8,687 nucleotides of DNA from Candidatus Cloacimonadota bacterium (GTDB lineage: Bacteria > Cloacimonadota > Cloacimonadia > Cloacimonadales > JAFGVF01), in NCBI GenBank assembly GCA_016938155.1, contig JAFGVF010000082.1:1-8687 (forward strand), given 5' to 3'. The position numbers were made by a program, and so were the translations under genes. Below the pieces are notes generated by a model. That model was not told where the DNA came from. It worked only from the letters and a program-made list of their open reading frames with translations, and made no database searches. This document shows positions 1 to 6,641 of the stretch, piece by piece. How positions within the stretch are numbered: the first letter of the stretch is position 1; every line of letters starts with the position of its first letter.

Positions 1-159
1 CTGAAGGGAGCTTATATGCCATCCGTATTAATTGAAGCCGGTTTTATTTCAAACAAAGAAGAAGAGAAAAATCTCCTTGATAAAAACCAGCAGGAAAAGA
101 TAGTAAAAGCAATATTCTACGGAATAAAAGCATTTAAGTATCAGGTTGATAACATATGA
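1..159 (+). CDS. N-acetylmuramoyl-L-alanine amidase, C-terminal fragment (5' end outside window)
   Basis: The frame is open from the first base and ends at TGA 157-159, giving 52 visible residues. The segment MPSVLIEAGFISN followed by a charged stretch and then EKIVKAIFYGIKAF matches the C-terminal end of zinc-dependent Amidase_3 (AmiC/CwlV-type) enzymes, which cleave the bond between N-acetylmuramic acid and the stem peptide of peptidoglycan. The Glu in VLIEAGF (visible residue 12) corresponds to the conserved catalytic Glu of this family. The zinc-binding His/Glu residues and any signal peptide lie upstream of the window, so export and domain makeup cannot be judged. Its stop overlaps the next start in an ATGA arrangement (156-159), which suggests translational coupling to the dehydrogenase. 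The family call is fairly safe; the exact amidase type is not. Confidence 0.82.
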   Translation: MKGAYMPSVLIEAGFISNKEEEKNLLDKNQQEKIVKAIFYGIKAFKYQVDNI

Positions 160-1133
160 GCAAACCTAAATTATATCTGACTCGAATCCTTCCTGAAGAA
201 GTTATGGATTATATATCAACCAAATTTGAGCTTAGATTCAACATGGAAAACAGAATTGCAACCAGAGAAGAATTGATTGAGGGAATTAAGTGGTGTGATG
301 CACTTTTATGCCTATTATCTGATAAGATTGATGCAGAATTGTTATCCCTGAACCCAAATCTGAAATGTGTAAGCAACTATGCTGTTGGTTATAATAATAT
401 TGATGTAGCAGCTGCCACAAGACTCGGTATTGCTGTTTGCAATACACCCGGAGTGTTAACGGAATCTACTGCAGATTTGGCATGGGCATTGATGTTTGCA
501 GTTGCCAGGCGTATTGCTGAAGGTGATGCTTTTACTCGAGCAGGACTTTTTGAAGGATGGGCACCCAAACTTATGCAAGGTTATGATGTTTTCGGCTCAA
601 CATTAGGTGTCATAGGGGCAGGCAGAATAGGGAGTGCAGTGGCAAGAAGGGCAAGTGGATTCAATATGAGGGTGCTTTACTTTAATCGTAGTAAAAAGAA
701 AATTGATAATTGCGAAGCTACGCAAGTCGGATTGGATTATCTCTTGAAAGAATCTGATTTTATTAGCCTGAATATACCATATACTTCAGAAACACATCAC
801 ATCATTAACGAAAAAGAATTATCTTTGATGAAGAGAAATGCTATCATAATTAATACAGCGAGAGGTGCATGTATTAATGAAGTAGCCCTTGTTGAAGCTC
901 TTAGAAAAGGGTTAATTGCCGGAGCAGGACTGGATGTATATGAGCATGAACCGGAAATAATGCCTGAGTTATTGACCATGCAGAATGTGGTTCTCCTACC
1001 GCATATCGGGTCTGCAACTTATAAAACAAGAAAAGTTATGGGTTTACTTGCAGTAGAGAATATTCTTGATGTGTTGAGTGGTAGAATACCACAAGCTATT
1101 GTGAATAATGAAGTACTTGCAAAGATAAATTGA
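156..1133 (+). CDS. D-2-hydroxyacid dehydrogenase, probable glyoxylate/hydroxypyruvate reductase (D-glycerate dehydrogenase type)
   Basis: This 325-residue protein has the usual length and layout of the D-isomer-specific 2-hydroxyacid dehydrogenases, cytoplasmic enzymes that interconvert 2-oxoacids and D-2-hydroxyacids with NAD(P)H. The N-terminal substrate domain opens with KLYLTRILPEE, as in glyoxylate reductases. The nucleotide-binding domain carries GAGRIG (G154, G156, G159). The catalytic trio is complete: R236 in NTARG, E265 in the YEHEP segment and H283 in LPHIGSA, with spacing (29 and 47 residues) as in archaeal glyoxylate reductase. After the second Rossmann strand, FNRSKKK (176-182) offers basic residues where NADP-preferring members carry them, so NADPH use is plausible but inferred. 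The ATG overlaps the stop of the amidase by four bases. Substrate could be glyoxylate, hydroxypyruvate or another 2-oxoacid; sequence alone does not settle this. Confidence 0.9.
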   Translation: MSKPKLYLTRILPEEVMDYISTKFELRFNMENRIATREELIEGIKWCDALLCLLSDKIDAELLSLNPNLKCVSNYAVGYNNIDVAAATRLGIAVCNTPGVLTESTADLAWALMFAVARRIAEGDAFTRAGLFEGWAPKLMQGYDVFGSTLGVIGAGRIGSAVARRASGFNMRVLYFNRSKKKIDNCEATQVGLDYLLKESDFISLNIPYTSETHHIINEKELSLMKRNAIIINTARGACINEVALVEALRKGLIAGAGLDVYEHEPEIMPELLTMQNVVLLPHIGSATYKTRKVMGLLAVENILDVLSGRIPQAIVNNEVLAKIN

Positions 1134-1151
1134 TTTATAAAAGGAATTTGA

Positions 1152-2102
1152 ATGAAAGAACTGTTATTGGATAAGGAACTAAAGAACAATATAAAGACAT
1201 TACCCCAGAAACCGGGAGTGTTCTATTTTGCTAATGAAGTGAATCCTCTCTTTGTTTCACTCGCGGGTAATCTTAGAGGTAGAATCGGTTTCTATTTAGA
1301 TAAAATTAAAGAAGATGAGCGAATCTCAACATTGAAAGATGCAGCAACCAAGATTTTCTGGAAGCAGGCACCTGATAATATTAATGCCTTAATCTGGCAG
1401 AAAAAGCTGATAAAAGAGCTTGAACCGGTTCTCCAAACTCAAGTGAAACCGTACGAAGATTATTGCTATCTAGCTCTTGATATTGAGGGTGATAAACAGA
1501 TTCAAATTAAAGACGATACACAAGGCGAATTCTTTTATATCGGACCATTCAGAGACCGTTTTTTTGTAGCTGATTTAATGGAGACATTTAATGTTCTTTT
1601 ACAGATTACTCCTCAAAAGAAGTTTTCAAAGGATTTGATGATTGAGACATATCTCCGATCAGGAAGTACATTCCTTTCTATACTTGAGAAAAGAAGAGAA
1701 GACCTTTTTAAAGATATAAAATTTGAGGATTCAGAGCTGATGAGAAAACAGATTGAGCTATTGAGTCGTTTCTATCAGTACATGATATTCTATTATACTG
1801 CCAGACATGTAAATACTACTCTTGATCTTGATAAAAACAGAATTACAATAAGAAATGGTCTTATTAGTGAGATTGAGAATGAAAAAGAATATTATAGGTT
1901 TTCTCATCAATCCGATATAGATTATAGAGATAATGAGTTTCTGGCTGTGAATAAAGTTGAACTTGATGAACTATGGATTGTGTTCTACGAGTTGTTAAAT
2001 AAGAAACCAGAGTACATAACCGATTTGTATCAGGAGAACATTCACAAGGTGTTAACTATGTTAAAATATAAATCTGAGGAGAAGTATAATGATGATAAAT
2101 GA
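1152..2102 (+). CDS. UvrC N-terminal-half-like protein with degenerate GIY-YIG active site
   Basis: This 316-residue protein aligns by eye with the N-terminal half of excinuclease subunit UvrC: LPQKPGVF (17-24) and NLRGRI (40-45) match the GIY-YIG domain, EPVLQ...YCYLAL (91-109) matches the region after it, YIGPF (129-133) matches the UvrC GPF segment, and LEKRREDLFKDIKFEDSELMRKQ (split at 178-189 and 190-200) resembles the UVR helical motif. The catalytic positions are largely changed: the GIY Tyr is F24, the YIG segment reads LFVS (33-36), the metal-binding Glu of ALLLE is Q83 and the Asn of PRYN is Q95; the Arg is kept (R42/R44). The C-terminal RNase H-like nuclease and helix-hairpin-helix domains of UvrC (about 600 residues) are absent. 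In size it resembles Cho, but Cho keeps its active site. Role is unknown; a DNA-binding or regulatory pseudo-enzyme is possible. AAGGA at 1141-1145 supports the start; its end overlaps purC by 14 bases. Confidence 0.72.
   Translation: MKELLLDKELKNNIKTLPQKPGVFYFANEVNPLFVSLAGNLRGRIGFYLDKIKEDERISTLKDAATKIFWKQAPDNINALIWQKKLIKELEPVLQTQVKPYEDYCYLALDIEGDKQIQIKDDTQGEFFYIGPFRDRFFVADLMETFNVLLQITPQKKFSKDLMIETYLRSGSTFLSILEKRREDLFKDIKFEDSELMRKQIELLSRFYQYMIFYYTARHVNTTLDLDKNRITIRNGLISEIENEKEYYRFSHQSDIDYRDNEFLAVNKVELDELWIVFYELLNKKPEYITDLYQENIHKVLTMLKYKSEEKYNDDK
2076..2081 (+). promoter_or_regulatory. Ribosome binding site of purC inside the upstream gene
   Basis: GAGGAG lies inside the last codons of the UvrC-like gene, seven bases before the first of two tandem ATG codons (2089 and 2092). 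The spacing favours 2089 slightly, though 2092 is also possible. The placement implies that purC is translated from within the end of its neighbour. Confidence 0.7.
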
Positions 2103-2982
2103 ACTTCCGATTGTAAAGAAGCATTATCAGGGAAAGGTTAGAGATATTTATGATTTGGGAACGGAATTGTTGATTGTTACATCTGATAGGATATCAGCTT
2201 TCGATGTTGTGTTCCCTAATCTAATCCCTAATAAAGGGAAGATATTAAACCAGATTTCGGTCAACTTTTTCAAAACTACAGGTGACATTATTCCAAACCA
2301 TTTTATAACTGATGTTATTGAGGAATACCCTTCTGAATTGCATCCCTTCAAAAAAGAGTTAGAAGACAGAAGTATGCTGGTTAAGAAGACCAGAGTAGTT
2401 CCATTTGAGTGCATTGTAAGGGGGTATATTACAGGATCTGCCTGGTCAGAATATAAATCAAGAGGAACGGTCAACAATACGATAATTGCTGAAGATATGC
2501 AAGAATCACAGCGATTCCCAAAACCGATCTTCACACCCTCCACTAAAGCCGAAGAAGGGCATGATATTAATATTAGTTACGCTGAGCTCCTCGACCGGAT
2601 AGACAAGAATCTCGCTGAACAATTAAGGGATAAATCTATTGAGCTTTACAAATTCGGTGCAGATATGCTTAAGCCAAAAGGTATTATTCTTGCTGATACC
2701 AAGTTTGAGTTCGGTACTTTAAACGGGAAGCTTTACCTCATTGATGAGATGCTTACTCCTGACTCATCCAGATTCTGGGACATTAATGAATATGAAGTTG
2801 GGAAAACACCCAAGAGTTTTGATAAACAATATATCAGAGATTATATTTCGGCAACCGGCTGGGATAAAAAACCACCAGCTCCTGAATTACCTGAAGATGT
2901 AATCACTAAAACATACGAGAAGTATTATACAGCATATAAATCTATCGTGGGAGTACAAGCAAAGGAATGGGATATAGAATAG
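2089..2982 (+). CDS. purC: Phosphoribosylaminoimidazole-succinocarboxamide synthase (SAICAR synthase)
   Basis: This enzyme joins CAIR with L-aspartate using ATP to make SAICAR in de novo purine synthesis in the cytoplasm. Several family hallmarks are visible: GKVRDIY (15-21), TSDRISAFD (31-39), the first SAICAR synthase signature VPFECIVRGYITGSAW (104-119), the second signature LADTKFEFG (201-209) and DEMLTPDSSRFW (219-230). At 297 residues it belongs to the longer PurC form, as in yeast Ade1, rather than the roughly 237-residue form of E. coli. All motifs are intact, so it should be active. Its start overlaps the UvrC-like gene by 14 bases and its end overlaps the receiver gene by 16 bases, so it sits in the middle of an overlapping operon. 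No other purine gene and no purine riboswitch is seen in the window. Confidence 0.97.
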   Translation: MMINELPIVKKHYQGKVRDIYDLGTELLIVTSDRISAFDVVFPNLIPNKGKILNQISVNFFKTTGDIIPNHFITDVIEEYPSELHPFKKELEDRSMLVKKTRVVPFECIVRGYITGSAWSEYKSRGTVNNTIIAEDMQESQRFPKPIFTPSTKAEEGHDINISYAELLDRIDKNLAEQLRDKSIELYKFGADMLKPKGIILADTKFEFGTLNGKLYLIDEMLTPDSSRFWDINEYEVGKTPKSFDKQYIRDYISATGWDKKPPAPELPEDVITKTYEKYYTAYKSIVGVQAKEWDIE

Positions 2983-3353
2983 TCATTGTTGATGATGAAG
3001 CAGAATTACTTGAAATTCTACTCTATGAACTGAAGAGATTGAAACCTGAATGGGAGTTGTTTTCCTATAATTTGGCTTATCAAGCCAAGATGAAAATCAT
3101 GCAGGGCGAAATAGACCTGCTGTTAACTGATATTGCAATGCCCGATATGAATGGGTTTGAGTTATTCGCAGCAGTTCATGATTATAATCCGGAATTACCT
3201 GTTATAATGATGACAGGATTCGGTTATGACCCTGACCATAATGTAGTGAATTCTAAGAAATTAGGTTTGCAGGATGTTATGTTTAAACCACTTGATCCTG
3301 AGTTACTGGTGGAAAAGATATCGAAGCGTATAGAACAGGCGAAGAATAACTAA
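2967..3353 (+). CDS. Single-domain response regulator (CheY-like receiver)
   Basis: This 128-residue protein is a receiver domain with nothing after it. The acidic pocket is D9-D10-E11, the phospho-acceptor is D55 in LTDIAMPDMNG, the switch Thr is T83 in MMTGFG and the conserved Lys is K107 in FKPLD. All residues needed for phosphorylation are present. The stretch GFGYDPDH (84-91) after the switch Thr is seen in some environmental receivers. Without an output domain it probably acts by protein contact or as a phosphorelay intermediate. Its ATG lies inside the end of purC in another frame (16-base overlap). GGGAG at 2949-2953 is the best ribosome binding site, though rather far away, so translation may depend on coupling to purC. 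A bidirectional terminator follows 19 bases after its stop. Its kinase is unknown; the kinases on the opposite strand are candidates. Confidence 0.93.
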   Translation: MGYRIVIVDDEAELLEILLYELKRLKPEWELFSYNLAYQAKMKIMQGEIDLLLTDIAMPDMNGFELFAAVHDYNPELPVIMMTGFGYDPDHNVVNSKKLGLQDVMFKPLDPELLVEKISKRIEQAKNN

Positions 3354-3372
3354 TCATATCTTCTATTGAATA

Positions 3373-3406
3373 AGAAAAAGCTGAATCAATTGATTCAGCT
3401 TTTTCT
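3373..3406. terminator. Bidirectional rho-independent terminator, perfect 34-bp palindrome
   Basis: The two 17-base arms (AGAAAAAGCTGAATCAA and its exact reverse complement) form a perfect palindrome. An RNA hairpin would have the stem GCTGAATC with a small AATT-centred loop, flanked by an A-run on one side and a T-run (3400-3404) on the other. By symmetry this works for transcripts from either side. It lies 19 bases after the stop of the plus-strand receiver and 89 bases beyond the end of the minus-strand receiver, exactly where two convergent operons need a shared terminator. Confidence 0.9.
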
Positions 3407-3495
3407 AATATCTGTTAGGTACAATTATCTCGTCATTTACTTCACAAACTATTATATTCACATCAAGTCTGTGTTTCAACAAAACGAAAGTTATG

Positions 3496-3888
3496 TTACG
3501 CTATTTCAATTTGTAAGGCATTCTCAAGGAGTGATTTCAGATTGTCTCTCGTAAAAGGTTTTGAAAGATAGTAATCACATCCGGCTGCAAGGAATCTTTC
3601 TTTGTCGCCCAGCATCGCATAAGCTGTTGTCGCAGATATCTTACAATTCGCAAATTTTGGTATCTCTCTAATCCGGTTAAGTACATCTAAACCACTCTCC
3701 TGACTTTTCAGGTTAATATCGAGAAATATCAATGAATACTCTGTCTTGCTAAGATGAGAAATTGCTTCATCACCTGAACGAGCATAATCCACATTAGCAC
3801 TATCTTTCAGCATCCGTCTTATTATTTCGAATACCAAGTAGTCATCATCAATGACTAATAACTTAATTTTTTTGTCAGTTGTTTCCAT
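3496..3888 (-). CDS. Single-domain response regulator (hybrid-kinase-type receiver)
   Basis: This 130-residue protein is a receiver domain only. The acidic pocket is D14-D16, the phospho-acceptor is D57 in IFLDINL, the switch Thr is T88 in ATTAYAM, and K110 in SKPF is the conserved Lys. The segment AYAMLGDKERFLAAGCDYY (89-107) is typical of receivers that accept phosphate from hybrid kinases. After D57 the usual Pro is replaced and the loop is one residue longer (KSQESG, 61-66), as in the DINLGxG subfamily, so this is probably a subtype feature and not damage. The start has a strong AAAGGAGA ribosome binding site six bases upstream and overlaps the end of the hybrid kinase by 14 bases, which makes that kinase the most likely partner. 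There is no output domain, so its action must be through protein contact or relay. It is the last gene of the minus-strand cluster. Confidence 0.93.
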   Translation of the reverse strand: METTDKKIKLLVIDDDYLVFEIIRRMLKDSANVDYARSGDEAISHLSKTEYSLIFLDINLKSQESGLDVLNRIREIPKFANCKISATTAYAMLGDKERFLAAGCDYYLSKPFTRDNLKSLLENALQIEIA

Positions 3889-6187
3889 TTATGCTCTCCT
3901 TTAACTTCGGAATAAAGGGAAATGTTATCGTAAAAATGCTTCCTTGGTTAGGTGCACTTTTTAGAGTAATTGTTCCATTTAGAAGTTCAATATATTTCTT
4001 TGTTATTGTCAACCCTAGCCCTGTTCCTTCATAGATTCTGTGGTATCCTTCGCTTGCTTGTCTGAAAGCATCAAAAATCAACTCTTGCCGGTCTAAAGGT
4101 ATTCCGATTCCTGTATCTTTGATGTCAATAACAACAAAGGATTCCTCATTCGAGATTCTTTTAGAAAGGGTTATGGTAACAGTGCCGGAATTAGTATATT
4201 TAACTGCATTATTTATGACATTGCTCATGATACTGTCAAGCAGATGGCTATCAGTTACACAGCAAATTTCAGTTTCTGAATGTTCAAATAAAATTGGAAT
4301 TCCCTTCTTCTGTGCCATGGGTATGAAGAGTTTGCAATTCTCAGAAATGTTTTTTACAAAATCGACTTCCGACCAGCGAATCTCCTGCCGATTTGCCTCA
4401 ACTCTTGATAAATCCAGAATTAAATTAAGAGTTGTATGCAAGCGTTCACCTGATTCAAGAATTGTTGTAACCATTTCTTTAATTTCTGAATCCGGGACCA
4501 TTTCATATAATAGCTCTGAAAATCCCAGTATTCCTACTAATGGAGTTCTCAATTCATGACTCATATTGGCAAGAAACGCTGATTTTAACTTACTCATCTC
4601 CTCAGCTTTGTCTTTTGCTTCGATAAGTTCGTTCATAATTCGCTTTCTTTCTGAGACATCTCGCATAATTCCGTAAATATGAGGATTGCTGTTCTTTGCA
4701 TCTTTTAAAATTTGAGCTGATATAGCACAATGAACCAACGAGCCGTCTTTATCCCGTAAAGTAATCTCAAAGTCTGAAACCTTTCTACCATCAGAAAGGG
4801 TAGATATTAACAAATGTCTTTCAGTCGGATTTGAATATACATTTAAAATATTGGTTCCAATTATTTCCTCTCGAGTGTATTGTGATATTGTACTTATGGA
4901 TGGGCTGACTTCAACGATGGTTCCATCTAATTGTGTTTCATAATAAACATCTTGTATGTTTTCGAAAATTGTCTTATACTTATACTCACTATTTCTTAAT
5001 TCCTCTTCATCCTTCTTTCGTTTGGAGATGTCGTGTATTATACCGATTACACCACCAATATTACCGTTAATATCGATCAGTGGAAGGTATTGTGCATTAG
5101 CCCAACCTTTATTACCGGTGCTCTTTGAGATAAACCTGAAATCTTCGGAAGTTATGATTATTCCTTGCTTAGCATTTTCATAATTACTGAATTCAGTATC
5201 GAGTTTTAAAAGGGCAAAAAGTTTCTTAATATCTTCGCCAAGAGCATCGTCAACACTAATACCTAAGAATTCCGAAATGTTTGGATTGGCAAAAACTAAT
5301 TTATCCTCTAAATTGGTAACCAAGATACCATCTTTAGTACTTCTGAGTATCTGCTTATAAAAGAGATGGGCTTCCTTTAATTCAAGTTGAGAGGCTTTAA
5401 AATCTGTAATATTTTCTGAGGCACCTAAAATTTGTTTAACTTTCCCATGTTCATCTCGACTGAAGACAACATCCCAGGAGTGAAACCATTCCCAATTACC
5501 CTCAGAATTTTTTAGTCGGTACTCTACTTCACTCTGTTCACCGTCTTTTAGAAATTCAAATCTTTCTTTCAAGTTGCTGTAATAGTGTTTGTCTTCAGGA
5601 TGAATAATATGTTGAAGATAGTATTCTTCATTTGTAAGTGATTCTAATTCTGTGTAACCTAAACTTAAATATAAACTTCTGTTAGCATAAGATGGCAAAA
5701 GGGTATTTACATCTATGATGTATAAATTAAGTGGAACAGTTTCGGTTATCTTTCTGATAAACAGTTGATTCTCAAGATTTGCTTTTTGGATGGAAGCTCT
5801 TTCATCCAGCATTTTCTTCTTTTCTAAAGCACTGATAGCTGAAGCACCTAAGCGTTTGTTATGTTCTTTTATTACATAATCCCAGGCACCTGCTTTCATA
5901 CACTCAACGGCAGTGTCTTCATTCATCGAGCCTGTCAGGATAATAAAGGGAACACCTGCTTTGTGCTCTAAGCTTAGCTTCAAAGCAGTTAATCCGTCAA
6001 AGCTGGGTAAGTTATAATCTGAGATTATCAAATCAGGGTCAAATTCATTCAACGCTTTAAGAAAGCTTTGTTTATCCTCAACCTGATGAAAATCGCAATC
6101 TCCGAGATACTTCTTAAGTTCTCTCTGGGCAAGCTCTGCATCTGAAGGCAGGTCTTCGATTATCAATATCTTAGTCGCTTTTTTCAT
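3875..6187 (-). CDS. Hybrid sensor histidine kinase: receiver, three PAS domains, HisKA, HATPase
   Basis: This 770-residue protein starts with a receiver domain (about 5-122; E11-D12 pocket, phospho-acceptor D57 in ISDYNLP, T85, K107), followed by three PAS domains (about 145-262, 275-390 and 400-515), a HisKA domain with phospho-acceptor H544 in NMSHELRTP, and an ATPase domain with N-box residues near N656-N660, the DTGIGIP box (691-697), an F-box around FDAFRQ and GTGLGL (721-726). All catalytic boxes are intact. No membrane segment or signal peptide is apparent, so it should be cytoplasmic, sensing through PAS ligands or through phosphorylation of its own N-terminal receiver. That receiver at the front, rather than the usual C-terminal position, suggests that another kinase controls it. 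An AAAGG site overlapping the stop of the upstream receiver gene precedes the ATG by eight bases. PAS ligands cannot be told from sequence. Confidence 0.95.
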   Translation of the reverse strand: MKKATKILIIEDLPSDAELAQRELKKYLGDCDFHQVEDKQSFLKALNEFDPDLIISDYNLPSFDGLTALKLSLEHKAGVPFIILTGSMNEDTAVECMKAGAWDYVIKEHNKRLGASAISALEKKKMLDERASIQKANLENQLFIRKITETVPLNLYIIDVNTLLPSYANRSLYLSLGYTELESLTNEEYYLQHIIHPEDKHYYSNLKERFEFLKDGEQSEVEYRLKNSEGNWEWFHSWDVVFSRDEHGKVKQILGASENITDFKASQLELKEAHLFYKQILRSTKDGILVTNLEDKLVFANPNISEFLGISVDDALGEDIKKLFALLKLDTEFSNYENAKQGIIITSEDFRFISKSTGNKGWANAQYLPLIDINGNIGGVIGIIHDISKRKKDEEELRNSEYKYKTIFENIQDVYYETQLDGTIVEVSPSISTISQYTREEIIGTNILNVYSNPTERHLLISTLSDGRKVSDFEITLRDKDGSLVHCAISAQILKDAKNSNPHIYGIMRDVSERKRIMNELIEAKDKAEEMSKLKSAFLANMSHELRTPLVGILGFSELLYEMVPDSEIKEMVTTILESGERLHTTLNLILDLSRVEANRQEIRWSEVDFVKNISENCKLFIPMAQKKGIPILFEHSETEICCVTDSHLLDSIMSNVINNAVKYTNSGTVTITLSKRISNEESFVVIDIKDTGIGIPLDRQELIFDAFRQASEGYHRIYEGTGLGLTITKKYIELLNGTITLKSAPNQGSIFTITFPFIPKLKESINGNN

Positions 6188-6196
6188 TTCAAACCT

Positions 6197-6640
6197 TTAT
6201 AAGGGGTAGTGGTTAACTTGAAGCCAGTATGTGCCGACATTCCTGATTGTTTCAACAAACTGAAGAAAATCAACCGGTTTTACGATGAAGCTGTTAACTC
6301 GTAGGTCATAAGCTTCCTTAATGTCTGAATCCTCCATAGAAGATGTTAGTATCACGACAGGTATGAGTTTAGTAATTTCATTGTTTCTGATTTCATTCAA
6401 AACTTCCAAACCATTCATTTTAGGAAGTTTCAGGTCTAAAAAGATTACTCTCGGGAAATTACTCCGTTCTCTCTGACTATAGCTGTTCTTACAGAACAGA
6501 TAGTCAAGAGCTTCAGCACCATCTTCTACTAAGTGAAGTTTATCTGTTACATTATTTTTCTTCAATGCTCTAAAAATTAACTCCGCATCATTGGGATTAT
6601 CTTCAACTAATAGAATGTCGATTGTCTCATTGCAATTCAT
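6197..6640 (-). CDS. Single-domain response regulator, Rcp1-type
   Basis: This 147-residue receiver has E13-D14 in LLVEDNPND, phospho-acceptor D69 in IFLDLKLPKMNG, switch Thr T99 in ILTSS and conserved Lys K121 in VKPVDF. The insertion before the phospho-site, the LTSSMEDSD segment and the C-terminal YWLQVN mark the Rcp1 group, receivers first known as partners of cyanobacterial phytochrome kinases. The kinase just upstream has a phytochrome-type transmitter, and only one base separates the two genes, so a cognate pair is very likely (inference). GAGGTG at 6645-6650 is a good ribosome binding site and lies in the end of the kinase gene. No output domain is present. It may pass phosphate on to, or act on, the receiver-bearing kinase that follows nine bases downstream, but this is speculative. 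Confidence 0.94.
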   Translation of the reverse strand: MNCNETIDILLVEDNPNDAELIFRALKKNNVTDKLHLVEDGAEALDYLFCKNSYSQRERSNFPRVIFLDLKLPKMNGLEVLNEIRNNEITKLIPVVILTSSMEDSDIKEAYDLRVNSFIVKPVDFLQFVETIRNVGTYWLQVNHYPL

Positions 6641-6641
6641 T

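Noticed and set aside
1152..2102. Calling this gene uvrC or cho
   Set aside because: UvrC is about twice as long with a second nuclease domain, and both UvrC and Cho keep the Tyr and Glu residues that are replaced here.
2148..2543. 131-codon minus-strand open frame
   Set aside because: It is antisense to purC, which has full family signatures; the product has no recognisable features.
3407..3495. Possible small RNA or gene between the terminator and the minus-strand receiver
   Set aside because: This short AT-rich stretch has no clear hairpin, promoter or coding signal beyond being the 3' untranslated part of the minus-strand operon.
3366..3554. 62-codon plus-strand open frame after the receiver gene
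   Set aside because: It runs through the palindromic terminator and into the antisense of the minus-strand receiver, and its product resembles no known family.
4119..4559. 146-codon plus-strand open frame
   Set aside because: It lies wholly antisense to the kinase core of the 770-residue protein, whose own frame has clear H, N and G boxes.
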